This document shows, in pieces, positions 1-7,945 of a stretch of DNA of 24,698 nt. Numbering within the stretch: the stretch's first letter is position 1; each line of letters opens with the position of its first letter. Source of the DNA: JANMAT01 sp031359995 (lineage in GTDB: Bacteria > Actinomycetota > Acidimicrobiia > Acidimicrobiales > Ilumatobacteraceae). A model generated the notes under the pieces. That model had not been told where the DNA came from. It did not search any database and was given only the letters and a program-made list of their open reading frames with translations. The DNA lies in the NCBI GenBank assembly GCA_031359995.1, contig JANMAT010000224.1, forward strand, positions 1 to 24,698, given 5' to 3'. The translations under genes were made by a program, and so were the position numbers.

Positions 1-189
1 GGCGAGCATGGTGCAGCTCTTCACGCTCTCACCATTGACGTGCAGGGTGCACGCCCCACAAGAACTGGTATCACAACCGATGTTGGTACCCGTCAACCCG
101 AGCACCTCACGGACGTAGTGCACGAGCAACGTGCGCGGTTCGACGTCGTTGTCGTGCTCGACGCCGTTGACGGTGACCTTGATCCGCAC
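1..189 (-). CDS. coxS: Carbon monoxide dehydrogenase small (2Fe-2S) subunit, 5' part only
   Basis: The first 63 codons are visible; the rest lies beyond the left edge. The product would be the small iron-sulfur subunit of an aerobic molybdenum CO dehydrogenase or a close relative. It passes electrons from the Mo-cofactor large subunit and the FAD medium subunit to the respiratory chain. The visible part is the plant-type ferredoxin fold with a complete [2Fe-2S] ligand set: Cys39, Cys44 and Cys47 in GCDTSSCGACT, then Cys59 in VKSCTM. The upstream PRTLLVHYVRE segment is typical of CoxS. The C-terminal domain with the second cluster is not in the window. The GTG start is chosen because a GGGGGG ribosome-binding stretch lies 4 bp upstream; an upstream ATG is out of frame. 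Other molybdenum hydroxylases share this fold, but the GCDTS and VKSC wording favours CoxS. Family assignment is strong, CO as substrate less so. Confidence 0.85.
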   Translation of the reverse strand, partial: MRIKVTVNGVEHDNDVEPRTLLVHYVREVLGLTGTNIGCDTSSCGACTLHVNGESVKSCTMLA

Positions 190-263
190 GGATCCCCCCA
201 GGGTTCATGATCTCGGAACGGTCCTCTCGTGGACCGCCGTCATCATGCCTCAACCCGAAGGCT

Positions 264-277
264 GCTCCGAACGGAGC
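264..277 (-). terminator. Short GC hairpin after the GGDEF gene, possible terminator
   Basis: GCTCC-GTTC-GGAGC (minus strand) forms a perfect 5-bp stem with a four-base loop, 12 bases past the stop codon of the GGDEF gene and ahead of coxS. A second weak pairing (GCCT/AGGC) follows. There is no U-tract, so this is only a candidate terminator or processing site. Confidence 0.3.
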
Positions 278-289
278 GTGAAGGTTCGG

Positions 290-1909
290 TCAGCGGCGCA
301 TGGCGCGGGCCATGGCCACGCCGGTGCCGGCGTCCATCACCAGAGCGCCCAGGTCGAACGGTGCCATCGCCGAGCTGGTGCCCGTGGTCACCGACACCAC
401 GAGCCCGAAGGCGACGTCGCTCCACGGGGCCAGGGCCACCGCCACCCGCAGGCGGTCGGCGACCTGGTTGGCCGCCGACTCGGGGCAGCGGGGGAGCAGC
501 ACGAGGAAGCAGTCGTCGGACCAGCGGGCCACCACGTCGTCGTTGCGCTGACGATCGCGCAGCAACGAGCCGAGGTGGCGCAGGACCTCCTCGGATGCGT
601 TGGAGCCGTACCGGTGGCGCACGTCGGGGAGGTTGTCGATGTCGAGCACCACGAGCGACACCTCGTGCCCCGCCCACCGCTTGCCCAGCTCCTCGATGAC
701 CTGCTCGATGTGGTGGCGGTCGGGCAGGCCGGTCACCGGGTCGGTGGTGGCCATGTGCGGACGCCGCACGATGACGCGGTCGTCGGTGACGACGCGGAGC
801 CGGTCCTGGATCACCTCGGCGAAGCGGCGACGCTGCAGGCCCTGGCGGGTCTGGTCGGTGGCGAACACCCGCCGCAACGAAGCGAACGCGGCGTTGGTGC
901 GGCCCACGGTCGCCTGGGAGTTGGCCAGTGCCAGAAGCGCGGCGCGGATGCCTTCGTCGTCGCCCATGGCCTCCCAGGCCCGGAGGCCGGCGCTGAGCTC
1001 CTCCAGGGCGCGGATGTGGTCGCCGCCGGCGGCGTGGGCCCGTCCGAGACCCGTGAGGGCACCGGCCCGGGCGCCGGGGTCACCGTCGCGGTCGGATCCG
1101 GCCAGCACGGCCTCGAAGGTGGTGCGGGCGTCGTCGGGTCGGCCGAGGCCCAGCAGTGCGGCGCCCGACGCCAGCCGCAGGGCCCGCTCCTGATCGGAGC
1201 GGCCGGTGTAGCGGACCACGAGGTCGAGCCCGTGGCGGGCCGTCTGCTCGCCCCGTTCGAAGAACGCGTCGGCGCCGGGGTCGCCGGCGCGCGCCAGCAC
1301 CTCGCCGAAGCGGGTCGACATGGCCGCCAGCGACGTGCAGCAGTCGATGACGGCGGCGTCGTCGGCCATGGAGAGGGTGACCACGTAGGCCCGCTCGGCG
1401 TAGCGGTGGGCGGCGTCGAACACCTCGAGCTCGCCGAAAACCGACGCCAGCTCCTGGCACGCCTCCACCAGGGTGCTGCTGGAGGCGGTCAGCTGGTCCA
1501 CGATCAGCGCGGCGATGGCCAACGCCTCGATGGCCTCGTCGCTGCGGCGCAGCTCGTCGAGCACCCGGGCCAGCGAGGCCAACCCGGCGGCGGCCGCCGG
1601 CGTGGGGCCGATGGCCAGGAAGGCGGCACAGGCGCGCGTCGCCAGGCGGCCGGCGTCCTCGGCGTCGTGGCGCAGGTGGGCCACGCGGGCGCGCAGCAGG
1701 TGCACCCACGCGTCGGCGTCGGCCCGGCCGTGGAGCATGGCCGTCGCCACCAGCTCGTCGATGGCCGCTTCCGCCCCTGGCCCGTCGCCGGCCTCGATGG
1801 CCTCCAGCGCCCGGTTCCGGCTCGTGACCGCCGCATCGTCGCCGGGCGAGGTGAGGGGCGGCGCCGGGGGCACCGTCTTCGAGTTCGTCGGCGTCGTGTC
1901 GGAGACCAC
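290..1909 (-). CDS. TPR-like repeat protein with degenerate C-terminal GGDEF domain
   Basis: This 539-residue soluble protein has no signal peptide or membrane segment. Residues about 30-370 are Ala/Leu-rich paired helices of the TPR or helical-repeat type. Residues about 387-539 are a GGDEF (diguanylate-cyclase) domain, recognised by TDPVTGLPDRHH (389-400), the metal-site strand VLDID (421-425) and the hairpin region. The signature loop reads SDDCF (464-468) in place of GGDEF, so both glycines and the catalytic Glu are lost. Making cyclic di-GMP is therefore unlikely, and a binding or scaffold role is the better inference. The family pattern of helical repeats plus GGDEF is common in actinobacteria. 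The GTG start lacks a clear Shine-Dalgarno sequence and the N-terminal 25 residues are low-complexity, so the true start may lie somewhat downstream. It follows the TSUP gene by 46 bp on the same strand; the partner is unknown. Confidence 0.85.
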   Translation of the reverse strand: MVSDTTPTNSKTVPPAPPLTSPGDDAAVTSRNRALEAIEAGDGPGAEAAIDELVATAMLHGRADADAWVHLLRARVAHLRHDAEDAGRLATRACAAFLAIGPTPAAAAGLASLARVLDELRRSDEAIEALAIAALIVDQLTASSSTLVEACQELASVFGELEVFDAAHRYAERAYVVTLSMADDAAVIDCCTSLAAMSTRFGEVLARAGDPGADAFFERGEQTARHGLDLVVRYTGRSDQERALRLASGAALLGLGRPDDARTTFEAVLAGSDRDGDPGARAGALTGLGRAHAAGGDHIRALEELSAGLRAWEAMGDDEGIRAALLALANSQATVGRTNAAFASLRRVFATDQTRQGLQRRRFAEVIQDRLRVVTDDRVIVRRPHMATTDPVTGLPDRHHIEQVIEELGKRWAGHEVSLVVLDIDNLPDVRHRYGSNASEEVLRHLGSLLRDRQRNDDVVARWSDDCFLVLLPRCPESAANQVADRLRVAVALAPWSDVAFGLVVSVTTGTSSAMAPFDLGALVMDAGTGVAMARAMRR

Positions 1910-1955
1910 GTGGGACCATCGGCACCGATCCGTCCGGCTTGAGGCACCCGAGTGG

Positions 1956-2696
1956 TCAGCGGGTCACCAGGCCACGGATCACCGCGGTCAGCCCGCCGGC
2001 CACCACGACCGTCAGCACGGCGGTGCGCACCCGCGCCGCCGACACCCGCCGAGCGACGATGCGCCCGATCACCAGCCCACCGAGCACGGCGACCACGATG
2101 GCCACGGCCAGCCACCCGGGCGGGCGCACCGGCCCGAGGGATGCCACCGCCACCGCATTGAGCACCAGGAAGTACAGCTGCAGCGTGGGCCGGAACTCCT
2201 CGGGCGGCCAGCCCGCGTTCAGGCCGTACATGGCCACGCTCGGCCCCGACAGGCCGGCCACCACGTTCATGGTGGCGCTCACCGCACCGGCGCCGGCGGC
2301 ACCGGCCGGGCCCCGCACGAAGGCCAGCGTGCGCCCGGACAGGAGCAGGCCCGCGCTGGCGATGGTGACCGTGCCCGCACCGAGCAGCAGCACCCGGTCC
2401 GACAGGCGGTGGGCCGCCCACACGGCCAGCGGGGTGGCCACGATGCCGGGCACCAGCATCATGAGCCAGTCCTTCCACCGCACGTGGCGCCATGACGTCA
2501 CGATGTTGGTGAGCGCGACCGCCACCGAGACCATGTTCAGCAGGCGCACCCCGTCACGCGGTCCGAGCACCAGGACCATGACCGGTGAGCACACCAGCGA
2601 GAAGCCGAGCCCGGTGACGCGGTTGGTGACCGCGCCGATGAGCACGCCGCCAGCCAGGACGGTACCGCCGGCGACGGACAGCGCGTCGAGAGCCAC
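1956..2696 (-). CDS. TSUP (TauE/SafE) family membrane transporter
   Basis: The product is a 246-residue integral membrane protein with about seven or eight hydrophobic segments in two halves, as in the sulfite exporter TauE/SafE family (TSUP). The N-terminal half carries the typical glycine-rich GAVTNRVTGLGFSLVCSP segment. The second half repeats the pattern around VAGLSGPSVAMYGL. Known family members move small sulfur- or carbon-containing anions such as sulfite, sulfoacetate or thiosulfate, or act in sulfur relay. Nothing here fixes the substrate. The start is GTG without an obvious Shine-Dalgarno sequence, 25 bp after the ftsB stop, so it is probably co-transcribed with eno and ftsB. Neighbouring coxS is a possible but weak metabolic link. 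Confidence 0.85.
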   Translation of the reverse strand: MALDALSVAGGTVLAGGVLIGAVTNRVTGLGFSLVCSPVMVLVLGPRDGVRLLNMVSVAVALTNIVTSWRHVRWKDWLMMLVPGIVATPLAVWAAHRLSDRVLLLGAGTVTIASAGLLLSGRTLAFVRGPAGAAGAGAVSATMNVVAGLSGPSVAMYGLNAGWPPEEFRPTLQLYFLVLNAVAVASLGPVRPPGWLAVAIVVAVLGGLVIGRIVARRVSAARVRTAVLTVVVAGGLTAVIRGLVTR

Positions 2697-2721
2697 CGCG
2701 TCGGCTTCGGTTCGTCGACGC

Positions 2722-3141
2722 TCAGCGCGCGACGGCGGTGAGCTGTCGGATGACCGTGAACGGCCACTCGGCCGGCAGGGCGGCCAGGGTGATCTCGGGT
2801 GCGGGCAGCACCGCGATGGCCCGTTCGCCCGGACGCACGAGGCCGAGCTCCTTGCGGGCCACGTCGTCGTTGGCCTGGGGCGACTGCAGGTGGTCGAGCT
2901 GGGTCTGCAGCTCGCCGTTGCGGGCCTGGAGCTCGTTGAGCTGCTTGGTGGAGCGGGTCATCTGATCGCGCTGGTTCAACCACTGCCGGGTGGGCAGGGT
3001 GGCCAGGGCGGCCAGGCCACCCAGCACGAGCAGGACGAGCCCGATCCAGAGGCTGCGCCGGACGCGTCGGTGCCCGTGGGGGGCCTCGGCCCCGGCCGGT
3101 GGGTCGAGGAGGCGGGTACCCCCGCCGGTCGGTGCGGTCAT
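2722..3141 (-). CDS. ftsB: Septum formation initiator, FtsB/DivIC family
   Basis: This 139-residue bitopic membrane protein belongs to the divisome. The family partners FtsL and FtsQ and helps activate septal peptidoglycan synthesis. It has a cytoplasmic N-terminus of about 30 residues, one transmembrane helix (about 31-49), then an extracellular coiled coil (about 55-88, rich in Gln, Leu and Asn). The coiled coil is followed by the family hallmark ARKELGLVRPGERAI (95-109). The ATG overlaps the enolase stop codon (ATGA, 4 bp), so translational coupling with eno is likely. An eno-ftsB pair is the standard arrangement in actinobacteria (eno-Rv1024 in M. tuberculosis). Length is normal for the group. 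FtsB and DivIC are orthologous names here. Confidence 0.9.
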   Translation of the reverse strand: MTAPTGGGTRLLDPPAGAEAPHGHRRVRRSLWIGLVLLVLGGLAALATLPTRQWLNQRDQMTRSTKQLNELQARNGELQTQLDHLQSPQANDDVARKELGLVRPGERAIAVLPAPEITLAALPAEWPFTVIRQLTAVAR

Positions 3142-4427
3142 CGACGGCCACCCTTCGGGTTCAGCGCCTTGCGGCCGCGGTAGGCGGCGGCTTCACCGAG
3201 GTCCTCTTCGATGCGCAACAGCTGGTTGTACTTGGCCACGCGGTCGCTGCGGGCCGGTGCCCCGGTCTTGATCTGGCCGCAGTTGGTGGCGACGGCGAGG
3301 TCGGCGATGGTGGCGTCCTCGGTCTCGCCCGAGCGGTGGCTCATGACCGCGGTGTACCCGTGCCGGTGGGCGAGCTCGACCGTCTCGAGCGTCTCGGTGA
3401 GGGTGCCGATCTGGTTGACCTTCACCAGCACGCTGTTGGCCGTGGCCCGGTCGATGCCCATCTGCAAACGGGCGGTGTTGGTGACGAACAGATCGTCGCC
3501 CACCAGCTGCACCTTGCGGCCGACGGCGGTGGTGAGCGCGACCCAACCGTCCCAGTCGTCCTCGGCCATTCCGTCCTCGATCGACACGATCGGGTACGTG
3601 TCGACCAGACGGCTCCAGTAGGCGACGAAGTCGTCGCTCGACAGGACCTTGCCCTCGCCGCTGAGGTGGTAGGCGCCGTCGCGGTACAGCTCGCTGGTGG
3701 CGGGGTCGAGAGCGATGGCGATCTGCTCGCCCGGGGTGTAGCCGGCGGCGGTGATGGCATCGATGAGGACGCGGATGGCGTCCTCGTTGCTCGGCAGGTT
3801 CGGGGCGAAGCCCCCCTCGTCGCCCACGGCGGTGGACAGTCCCCGGTCGTGCAGGACCTGCTTCAGCCGGTGGTAGACCTCGACGCCCCACCGCAACGCC
3901 TCGCGGTAGCTGGGGGCGCCGACCGGCATGATCATGAACTCCTGCAGGTCGATCGAGTTGTCGGCGTGGACGCCACCGTTGATCACGTTCATCATCGGCA
4001 CCGGCAGCAGGTGGGCGTTCGCTCCGCCGATGTAGCGGTACAGGGGCAGCTCCAGCTCCACCGCGGCCGCCTTGGCGACGGCCAGCGACACGCCGAGCAG
4101 CGCGTTGGCGCCCAGACGGCCCTTGTTGTCGGTGCCGTCCAGGTCGATCATCTCGCGGTCGATGATCCGCTGGTCGAGGGCGTCCATGCCCACCACCGCG
4201 TCGGCCAGCTCGCCGTTCACCGCGCCGACGGCGTCCTGCACGCCCTTGCCGCCGTAGCGGTCACCCCCGTCACGGCGCTCCACGGCCTCGTGTTCGCCGG
4301 TGCTGGCGCCGGATGGCACGATGGCGCGGCCCCGGGCGCCGGAGTCGAGGACGACCTCGACCTCGACGGTGGGGTTGCCGCGAGAGTCGATCACTTCGCG
4401 GCCGATGACGTATTCGATCTCGCTCAT
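3138..4427 (-). CDS. eno: Enolase (phosphopyruvate hydratase)
   Basis: Enolase interconverts 2-phosphoglycerate and phosphoenolpyruvate in glycolysis and gluconeogenesis in the cytoplasm. The protein has 429 residues, the usual length, and all catalytic features are visible. These are the SGASTGEHEA loop (39-48), catalytic Glu204 in GDEGGFAPN, Mg ligands Asp241, Glu284 (SIEDGM) and Asp311 (GDDLFVTN), catalytic Lys336 (VKVNQIGT) and the substrate loop SHRSGETED (363-371). The ATG has a good AGGAG Shine-Dalgarno sequence. The stop codon overlaps the ftsB start, making eno the first gene of an eno-ftsB unit. The divergent patatin gene begins 70 bp away. Intact and unambiguous. Confidence 0.98.
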   Translation of the reverse strand: MSEIEYVIGREVIDSRGNPTVEVEVVLDSGARGRAIVPSGASTGEHEAVERRDGGDRYGGKGVQDAVGAVNGELADAVVGMDALDQRIIDREMIDLDGTDNKGRLGANALLGVSLAVAKAAAVELELPLYRYIGGANAHLLPVPMMNVINGGVHADNSIDLQEFMIMPVGAPSYREALRWGVEVYHRLKQVLHDRGLSTAVGDEGGFAPNLPSNEDAIRVLIDAITAAGYTPGEQIAIALDPATSELYRDGAYHLSGEGKVLSSDDFVAYWSRLVDTYPIVSIEDGMAEDDWDGWVALTTAVGRKVQLVGDDLFVTNTARLQMGIDRATANSVLVKVNQIGTLTETLETVELAHRHGYTAVMSHRSGETEDATIADLAVATNCGQIKTGAPARSDRVAKYNQLLRIEEDLGEAAAYRGRKALNPKGGRR

Positions 4428-4454
4428 CGATGCTCCTGAGGGTGTCGAGCAGCG

Positions 4455-4460
4455 AGACTA
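4455..4460 (-). promoter_or_regulatory. Possible -10 box for the eno-ftsB unit
   Basis: TAGTCT (minus strand) matches the TAnnnT pattern and lies 27 bases before the enolase ATG, leaving room for a leader with the AGGAG site. No clear -35 element is visible. It lies in the short gap shared with the divergent patatin gene. Confidence 0.3.
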
Positions 4461-4485
4461 GTGACGCCACAGGCCCTGGACCGGG

Positions 4486-4491
4486 CATGGT
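4486..4491 (+). promoter_or_regulatory. Possible -10 box placing transcription start at the patatin GTG
   Basis: CATGGT differs from TAnnnT only in the first base. It ends exactly six bases before the GTG at 4498, so a transcript would begin on that codon. A GTGACG sequence at 4461-4466 is a loose -35 candidate with a 19-base spacer. This competes with the Shine-Dalgarno-led ATG at 4516. Confidence 0.3.
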
Positions 4492-4497
4492 TCACTT

Positions 4498-6510
4498 GTG
4501 GCAGAGGGGGAGAAGATGGCGGACGGCGTGAGCACGGCCCCGAAGATGTGGTGGTCGGACCATGAGCTCGTGAACGCGGTGTTCAAGGGTGGCGGCGCGC
4601 GCGGCGTCGCCTACGCCGGCGCGCTGCAGGCGGTGGCCGCCCGTCGCACCTGGTTCGCCAGCGTCGCCGGGGCGTCGGCGGGGGCCATCACCGCCAGCCT
4701 GATCGCCGCCGGTTGCACCCCCGACCGCATCGCCGCCATCTCGGCCGACGGCCTGGCCAGCGTGAAGCGGGGCGTGCTGAAGACCATCCTCGGCCGGTCC
4801 AACGCCATCTTCGCCAACGACGGCCTGCAGGACTGGATCGAGATCCAGCTACGTGCGGCACGGCCCGGTCGCACCGCCCCGGCCAGCGTGCCCGTCACGT
4901 TCGGCGAGCTGTTCACGGCCACCGGCATCGGCCTGTACGTGCTCACCATGGACCTCCACGGCCGCGAGCCGATGATCTTCCACCACCAGCTCACCCCGCA
5001 CGCGTCGGTGTCGGCGGCGGTGGTCGCCTCGTGCGCCATCCCCGGCGCCTTCCCGTCGGGCCGCGCCGTGGTCGGCGACGAGGACAACCCGACGGTGCGC
5101 GAGCTCGTCGACGGTGGGGCGTGGGCCAACTTCCCCTGGTTCGTGTACGCCGACCGGGCCTTCCGGGCCTGGCTGCCCTTCCACGACACGCTCGAGGAGG
5201 AGCGCCCCGTGTGGGGCTTCGTCCTCGACGACGAGCTGCGCCGGCCCCGCCAGACGGTGCGCGACCTGCTGGCCGGCCTCACCGGGCGCAAGGTGAGCCG
5301 CCAATTCGACCTCGGCCCGTCGGGCACCACCGGCTCGGTCGGCGCCTACGTCATGTCGGCCGTGTTGGGCAGCGATGCCGTGCGCCTCATCACCCTGGTG
5401 GTCGTCGTGCTCTGGGGCGGCGTCACGCTGGCCGCCCTGCCCCTGGCCGCTCGCTGGATCGTGCAGGTGCTCGGCCGTTCGGCCATCGCGCCGTTCTCGC
5501 CCCTGCTCGCCTTCCTGATCATCGCCGCCCTGGCCCTGGTGGCCGGTCTGGTGGTGGTGGCCGCCATCGCCGCGCTGGCCATGGGTCGCGTCCTGTCCGA
5601 CACCGTGCTGCCCGCCGCCCAGGCGGCCATGGGCGTGGCCACCGGCGTGCCGCCGTGGGTGGGGGCGTCGCGCCCCGGCGCCCAGGACCGGGTGCTCACC
5701 GTGCCCGCCGTCGGCCTGAAGACGACGAGGTTCACCATCGCCCCGGCCGAGCGCCAGGCCGCGGTGGAGGCGGCCTACAACGCGACCCTGGCCCAGCTCG
5801 ACGGACGCGACGTGCCGCCCCGGGCCGATGCCGTCGTGCCCCTGCCCTCGCTGCAGGCGCTGACCGTGCGGCTCGTGCGCACCGTGCTCGTCACGGTGGT
5901 GGTGTTGCGGATCCTCGTGTGGGCCGTGAGCGACCTCGAAGCCGAGCACCCGCTGCGGGGCATCGGCTGGCTCGTGGGCTCCGCCGTCGGCCTGCTGTTC
6001 GTGATGGGCCTCACCGCCCGCAAGGCCCGGTTCCGGGCCTCGCACACCGCCGGGCGCACACCGGCGGAGCGTCGCACCGCGCTGCGGTGGGGCCAGGCGC
6101 TCGCCGCCCTTGGCGGGCTGGTGGTCGTGGCCGGCCTGGTGTTCGGCGCCGTGCGGTTCGACCACAACGAGAAGGACGTGGTGAACGCCCGCATCGTGGC
6201 CGCCCAGGTCGAAAAGGGCACGAACCGCTACCAGTTCGTCGGCACCGAACGGGCCACCGGCACGCAGGTGCTGGAGACGTTCACCTCCGACATCCAGTAC
6301 CGGCTGGGCGAGCGGCTCTTCATGTCGCGCACCGCTCCCCAGGGCGAGGAGTGGAAGGCGGCCCAGTCGCTCACCCTCGACTCGTTCACCATCCCGATCG
6401 TGCTGGTGATCACCGGCCTCGGGCTGCTCAGCTCGGGCCTGCGCGAGCTGCGCTGGGGCGTGCGCGACCGCCGACTCGGCGCGCCCGTGGCTACAGGCCC
6501 GACCGCTTGA
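4498..6510 (+). CDS. Patatin-like phospholipase with multi-pass membrane domain
   Basis: Patatin proteins are Ser-Asp dyad lipid acyl hydrolases. This 670-residue protein has the oxyanion-hole motif GGGARG (31-36), the nucleophile elbow GASAG (58-62, Ser60) and the dyad Asp205 in DGG, so the catalytic core looks intact. After the strand WGFVLDD (239-245), two strong transmembrane segments (about 295-322 and 332-362) intervene. Then comes VGLKTTRFTIAP (405-416), which resembles the terminal element of the patatin fold. Four more membrane segments follow (about 455-477, 487-506, 531-553, 630-648), with a polar loop of about 75 residues before the last. Most bacterial patatins are soluble and near 300 residues. 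An alternative start is ATG 4516, preceded by GAGGGGGAG. It is inserted between mazG and eno, and its 3' end overlaps mazG by 20 bp. It probably acts on membrane lipids; the substrate is unknown. Confidence 0.85.
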   Translation: MAEGEKMADGVSTAPKMWWSDHELVNAVFKGGGARGVAYAGALQAVAARRTWFASVAGASAGAITASLIAAGCTPDRIAAISADGLASVKRGVLKTILGRSNAIFANDGLQDWIEIQLRAARPGRTAPASVPVTFGELFTATGIGLYVLTMDLHGREPMIFHHQLTPHASVSAAVVASCAIPGAFPSGRAVVGDEDNPTVRELVDGGAWANFPWFVYADRAFRAWLPFHDTLEEERPVWGFVLDDELRRPRQTVRDLLAGLTGRKVSRQFDLGPSGTTGSVGAYVMSAVLGSDAVRLITLVVVVLWGGVTLAALPLAARWIVQVLGRSAIAPFSPLLAFLIIAALALVAGLVVVAAIAALAMGRVLSDTVLPAAQAAMGVATGVPPWVGASRPGAQDRVLTVPAVGLKTTRFTIAPAERQAAVEAAYNATLAQLDGRDVPPRADAVVPLPSLQALTVRLVRTVLVTVVVLRILVWAVSDLEAEHPLRGIGWLVGSAVGLLFVMGLTARKARFRASHTAGRTPAERRTALRWGQALAALGGLVVVAGLVFGAVRFDHNEKDVVNARIVAAQVEKGTNRYQFVGTERATGTQVLETFTSDIQYRLGERLFMSRTAPQGEEWKAAQSLTLDSFTIPIVLVITGLGLLSSGLRELRWGVRDRRLGAPVATGPTA

Positions 6511-7945
6511 CCTCGTCCCAGAGGGCGTCGAGGGCCGCGAGTCCGGCGGTGCGGGTGTCGATGCCGCGCTGACGGGCCAGCTCCTCGCAGGCCTGGATGC
6601 GGCGGCGGAACTTCACGGCGGCGCCGCGCAGGGCGACCTCGGGGTCGATGCCGCGGTGGCGGGCCACGTTGGCCGTGGCGAACAGCAGGTCGCCGATCTC
6701 GTGGGCCACGTGGTCGGGGTCGTCCCACGCCTCGATGACCTCGTCGAGCTCCTCGCGGACCTTGTCGAGCGTGCCCCGCGGATCGTCCCAGTCGAAGCCG
6801 GCCTTGGCCGCCTTCGAGCCGAGCTCGCGGGCGTAGGCCAGCGCGGGCAGGTGGCGGTTCACCCCGTCGAGGCTCGACGTGGGTGCGGGCGCGTCGCCCC
6901 GCTCGGCCTGCTTGATCGCCTCCCAGTTGGTGACCACCTCGTCGGCGCCGCCGACGCTGACGTCGCCGAACACGTGGGGGTGGCGGCGCACCATCTTGTC
7001 GGTGATCGAGCGGGCCACGTCGGCCAGCGTGAAGCGGCCTTCCTGCTCGGCGATGGCGGCGTGCAGCACGACCTGCAGCAGCACGTCGCCCAGCTCGCCC
7101 CGGAGCTCGTCGTCGCCGTCGCCGTCGGGCCCGAGCTCGGCGATGGCCTCGACCAGTTCGTAGGTCTCCTCCACCGCGTAGCGGGCCAGGCTCGCATGGG
7201 TCTGCTCGCGGTCCCACGGGCACTCTCGCCGCAGCCGGGCCACGACCTCGTAGAAGCCGATCAGCTCGGCCCCTACCGGCGCGTGCAGCGAGGGGATGTA
7301 GACCGCGGTGAGGTGGTCGGCCTCGACCGTGCGGTCCAGATCGGCCCACGTCACCTGGAACACGGCCTCGTCGGGCAGGCCCAGGCGCTGCAGCACGGTG
7401 ACCGGCTCGGTCGGCTCGTCGTCCACCGCCAGCTTCACGTCCGAGAGCACCCGCTGGTTGTGGGTGTGGGCCACGAGCAGGGGCCCGGTGAGCCCGGCGG
7501 CCTGGGTGGCGAACGTGTGGGCGTCGATGAGGGTGAGGCGGGCCTCGACCGGGTCGATGCCCAGGCGGTCGTAGGCGAGGTCGAGGAAGCTGAGCGCCGG
7601 CAGCACCTGCACCTCGACGCGCTCGTCGGCGCGCAGCCAGCGCACGCTGCGCTCGAGCACGATGGGTGAGCCCGGCACGGCGTAGAGCACCTCGCCGTGC
7701 TCGATCGCGGCGGCGACGAGCCGGTCGACGATGGCCCGGTACACGCCGTCGAAGGTGTCGGCCGCCTCGTACAGGTCGTCCATCGTGGCGGCGTCGCCCA
7801 CGACCGGCGCCGAGGGATGGCGGGCGGTGCGCAGGAAGCGCACCGGGATGCGGCCGATGGCGGTGAGCGCCTGGGCGGTGACGAGCTCGGCGCCGGCCGG
7901 CCCCAACCCGATCACGACCACACGGGGACGGGCCCCGGTGGTCAC
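6491..7945 (-). CDS. mazG: Tetrapyrrole methylase-like / MazG nucleotide pyrophosphohydrolase fusion (YabN type)
   Basis: The MazG part hydrolyses nucleoside triphosphates to monophosphates and pyrophosphate, which cleans or tunes the nucleotide pool. The protein has 484 residues. Residues about 8-220 form a SAM-dependent tetrapyrrole-methylase-like domain (VVIGLGPAGAELVT at 10-23, YAVPGSPIV at 88-96). Residues about 235-345 are the first MazG domain, with CPWDREQTH (242-250), acidic ligands around EETYE (259-263) and ELGDVLLQ (284-291). Residues about 365-455 are a second MazG domain with EELDEVIEA and EIGDLL. This matches Bacillus YabN; the role of the methylase half is not established. The GTG start overlaps the stop codon of the SurA-like gene (GTGA), which makes longer in-frame starts unlikely. 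It is the last gene of an mfd-surA-like-mazG operon, and its 3' end overlaps the convergent patatin gene. Confidence 0.93.
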   Translation of the reverse strand: MTTGARPRVVVIGLGPAGAELVTAQALTAIGRIPVRFLRTARHPSAPVVGDAATMDDLYEAADTFDGVYRAIVDRLVAAAIEHGEVLYAVPGSPIVLERSVRWLRADERVEVQVLPALSFLDLAYDRLGIDPVEARLTLIDAHTFATQAAGLTGPLLVAHTHNQRVLSDVKLAVDDEPTEPVTVLQRLGLPDEAVFQVTWADLDRTVEADHLTAVYIPSLHAPVGAELIGFYEVVARLRRECPWDREQTHASLARYAVEETYELVEAIAELGPDGDGDDELRGELGDVLLQVVLHAAIAEQEGRFTLADVARSITDKMVRRHPHVFGDVSVGGADEVVTNWEAIKQAERGDAPAPTSSLDGVNRHLPALAYARELGSKAAKAGFDWDDPRGTLDKVREELDEVIEAWDDPDHVAHEIGDLLFATANVARHRGIDPEVALRGAAVKFRRRIQACEELARQRGIDTRTAGLAALDALWDEVKRSGL

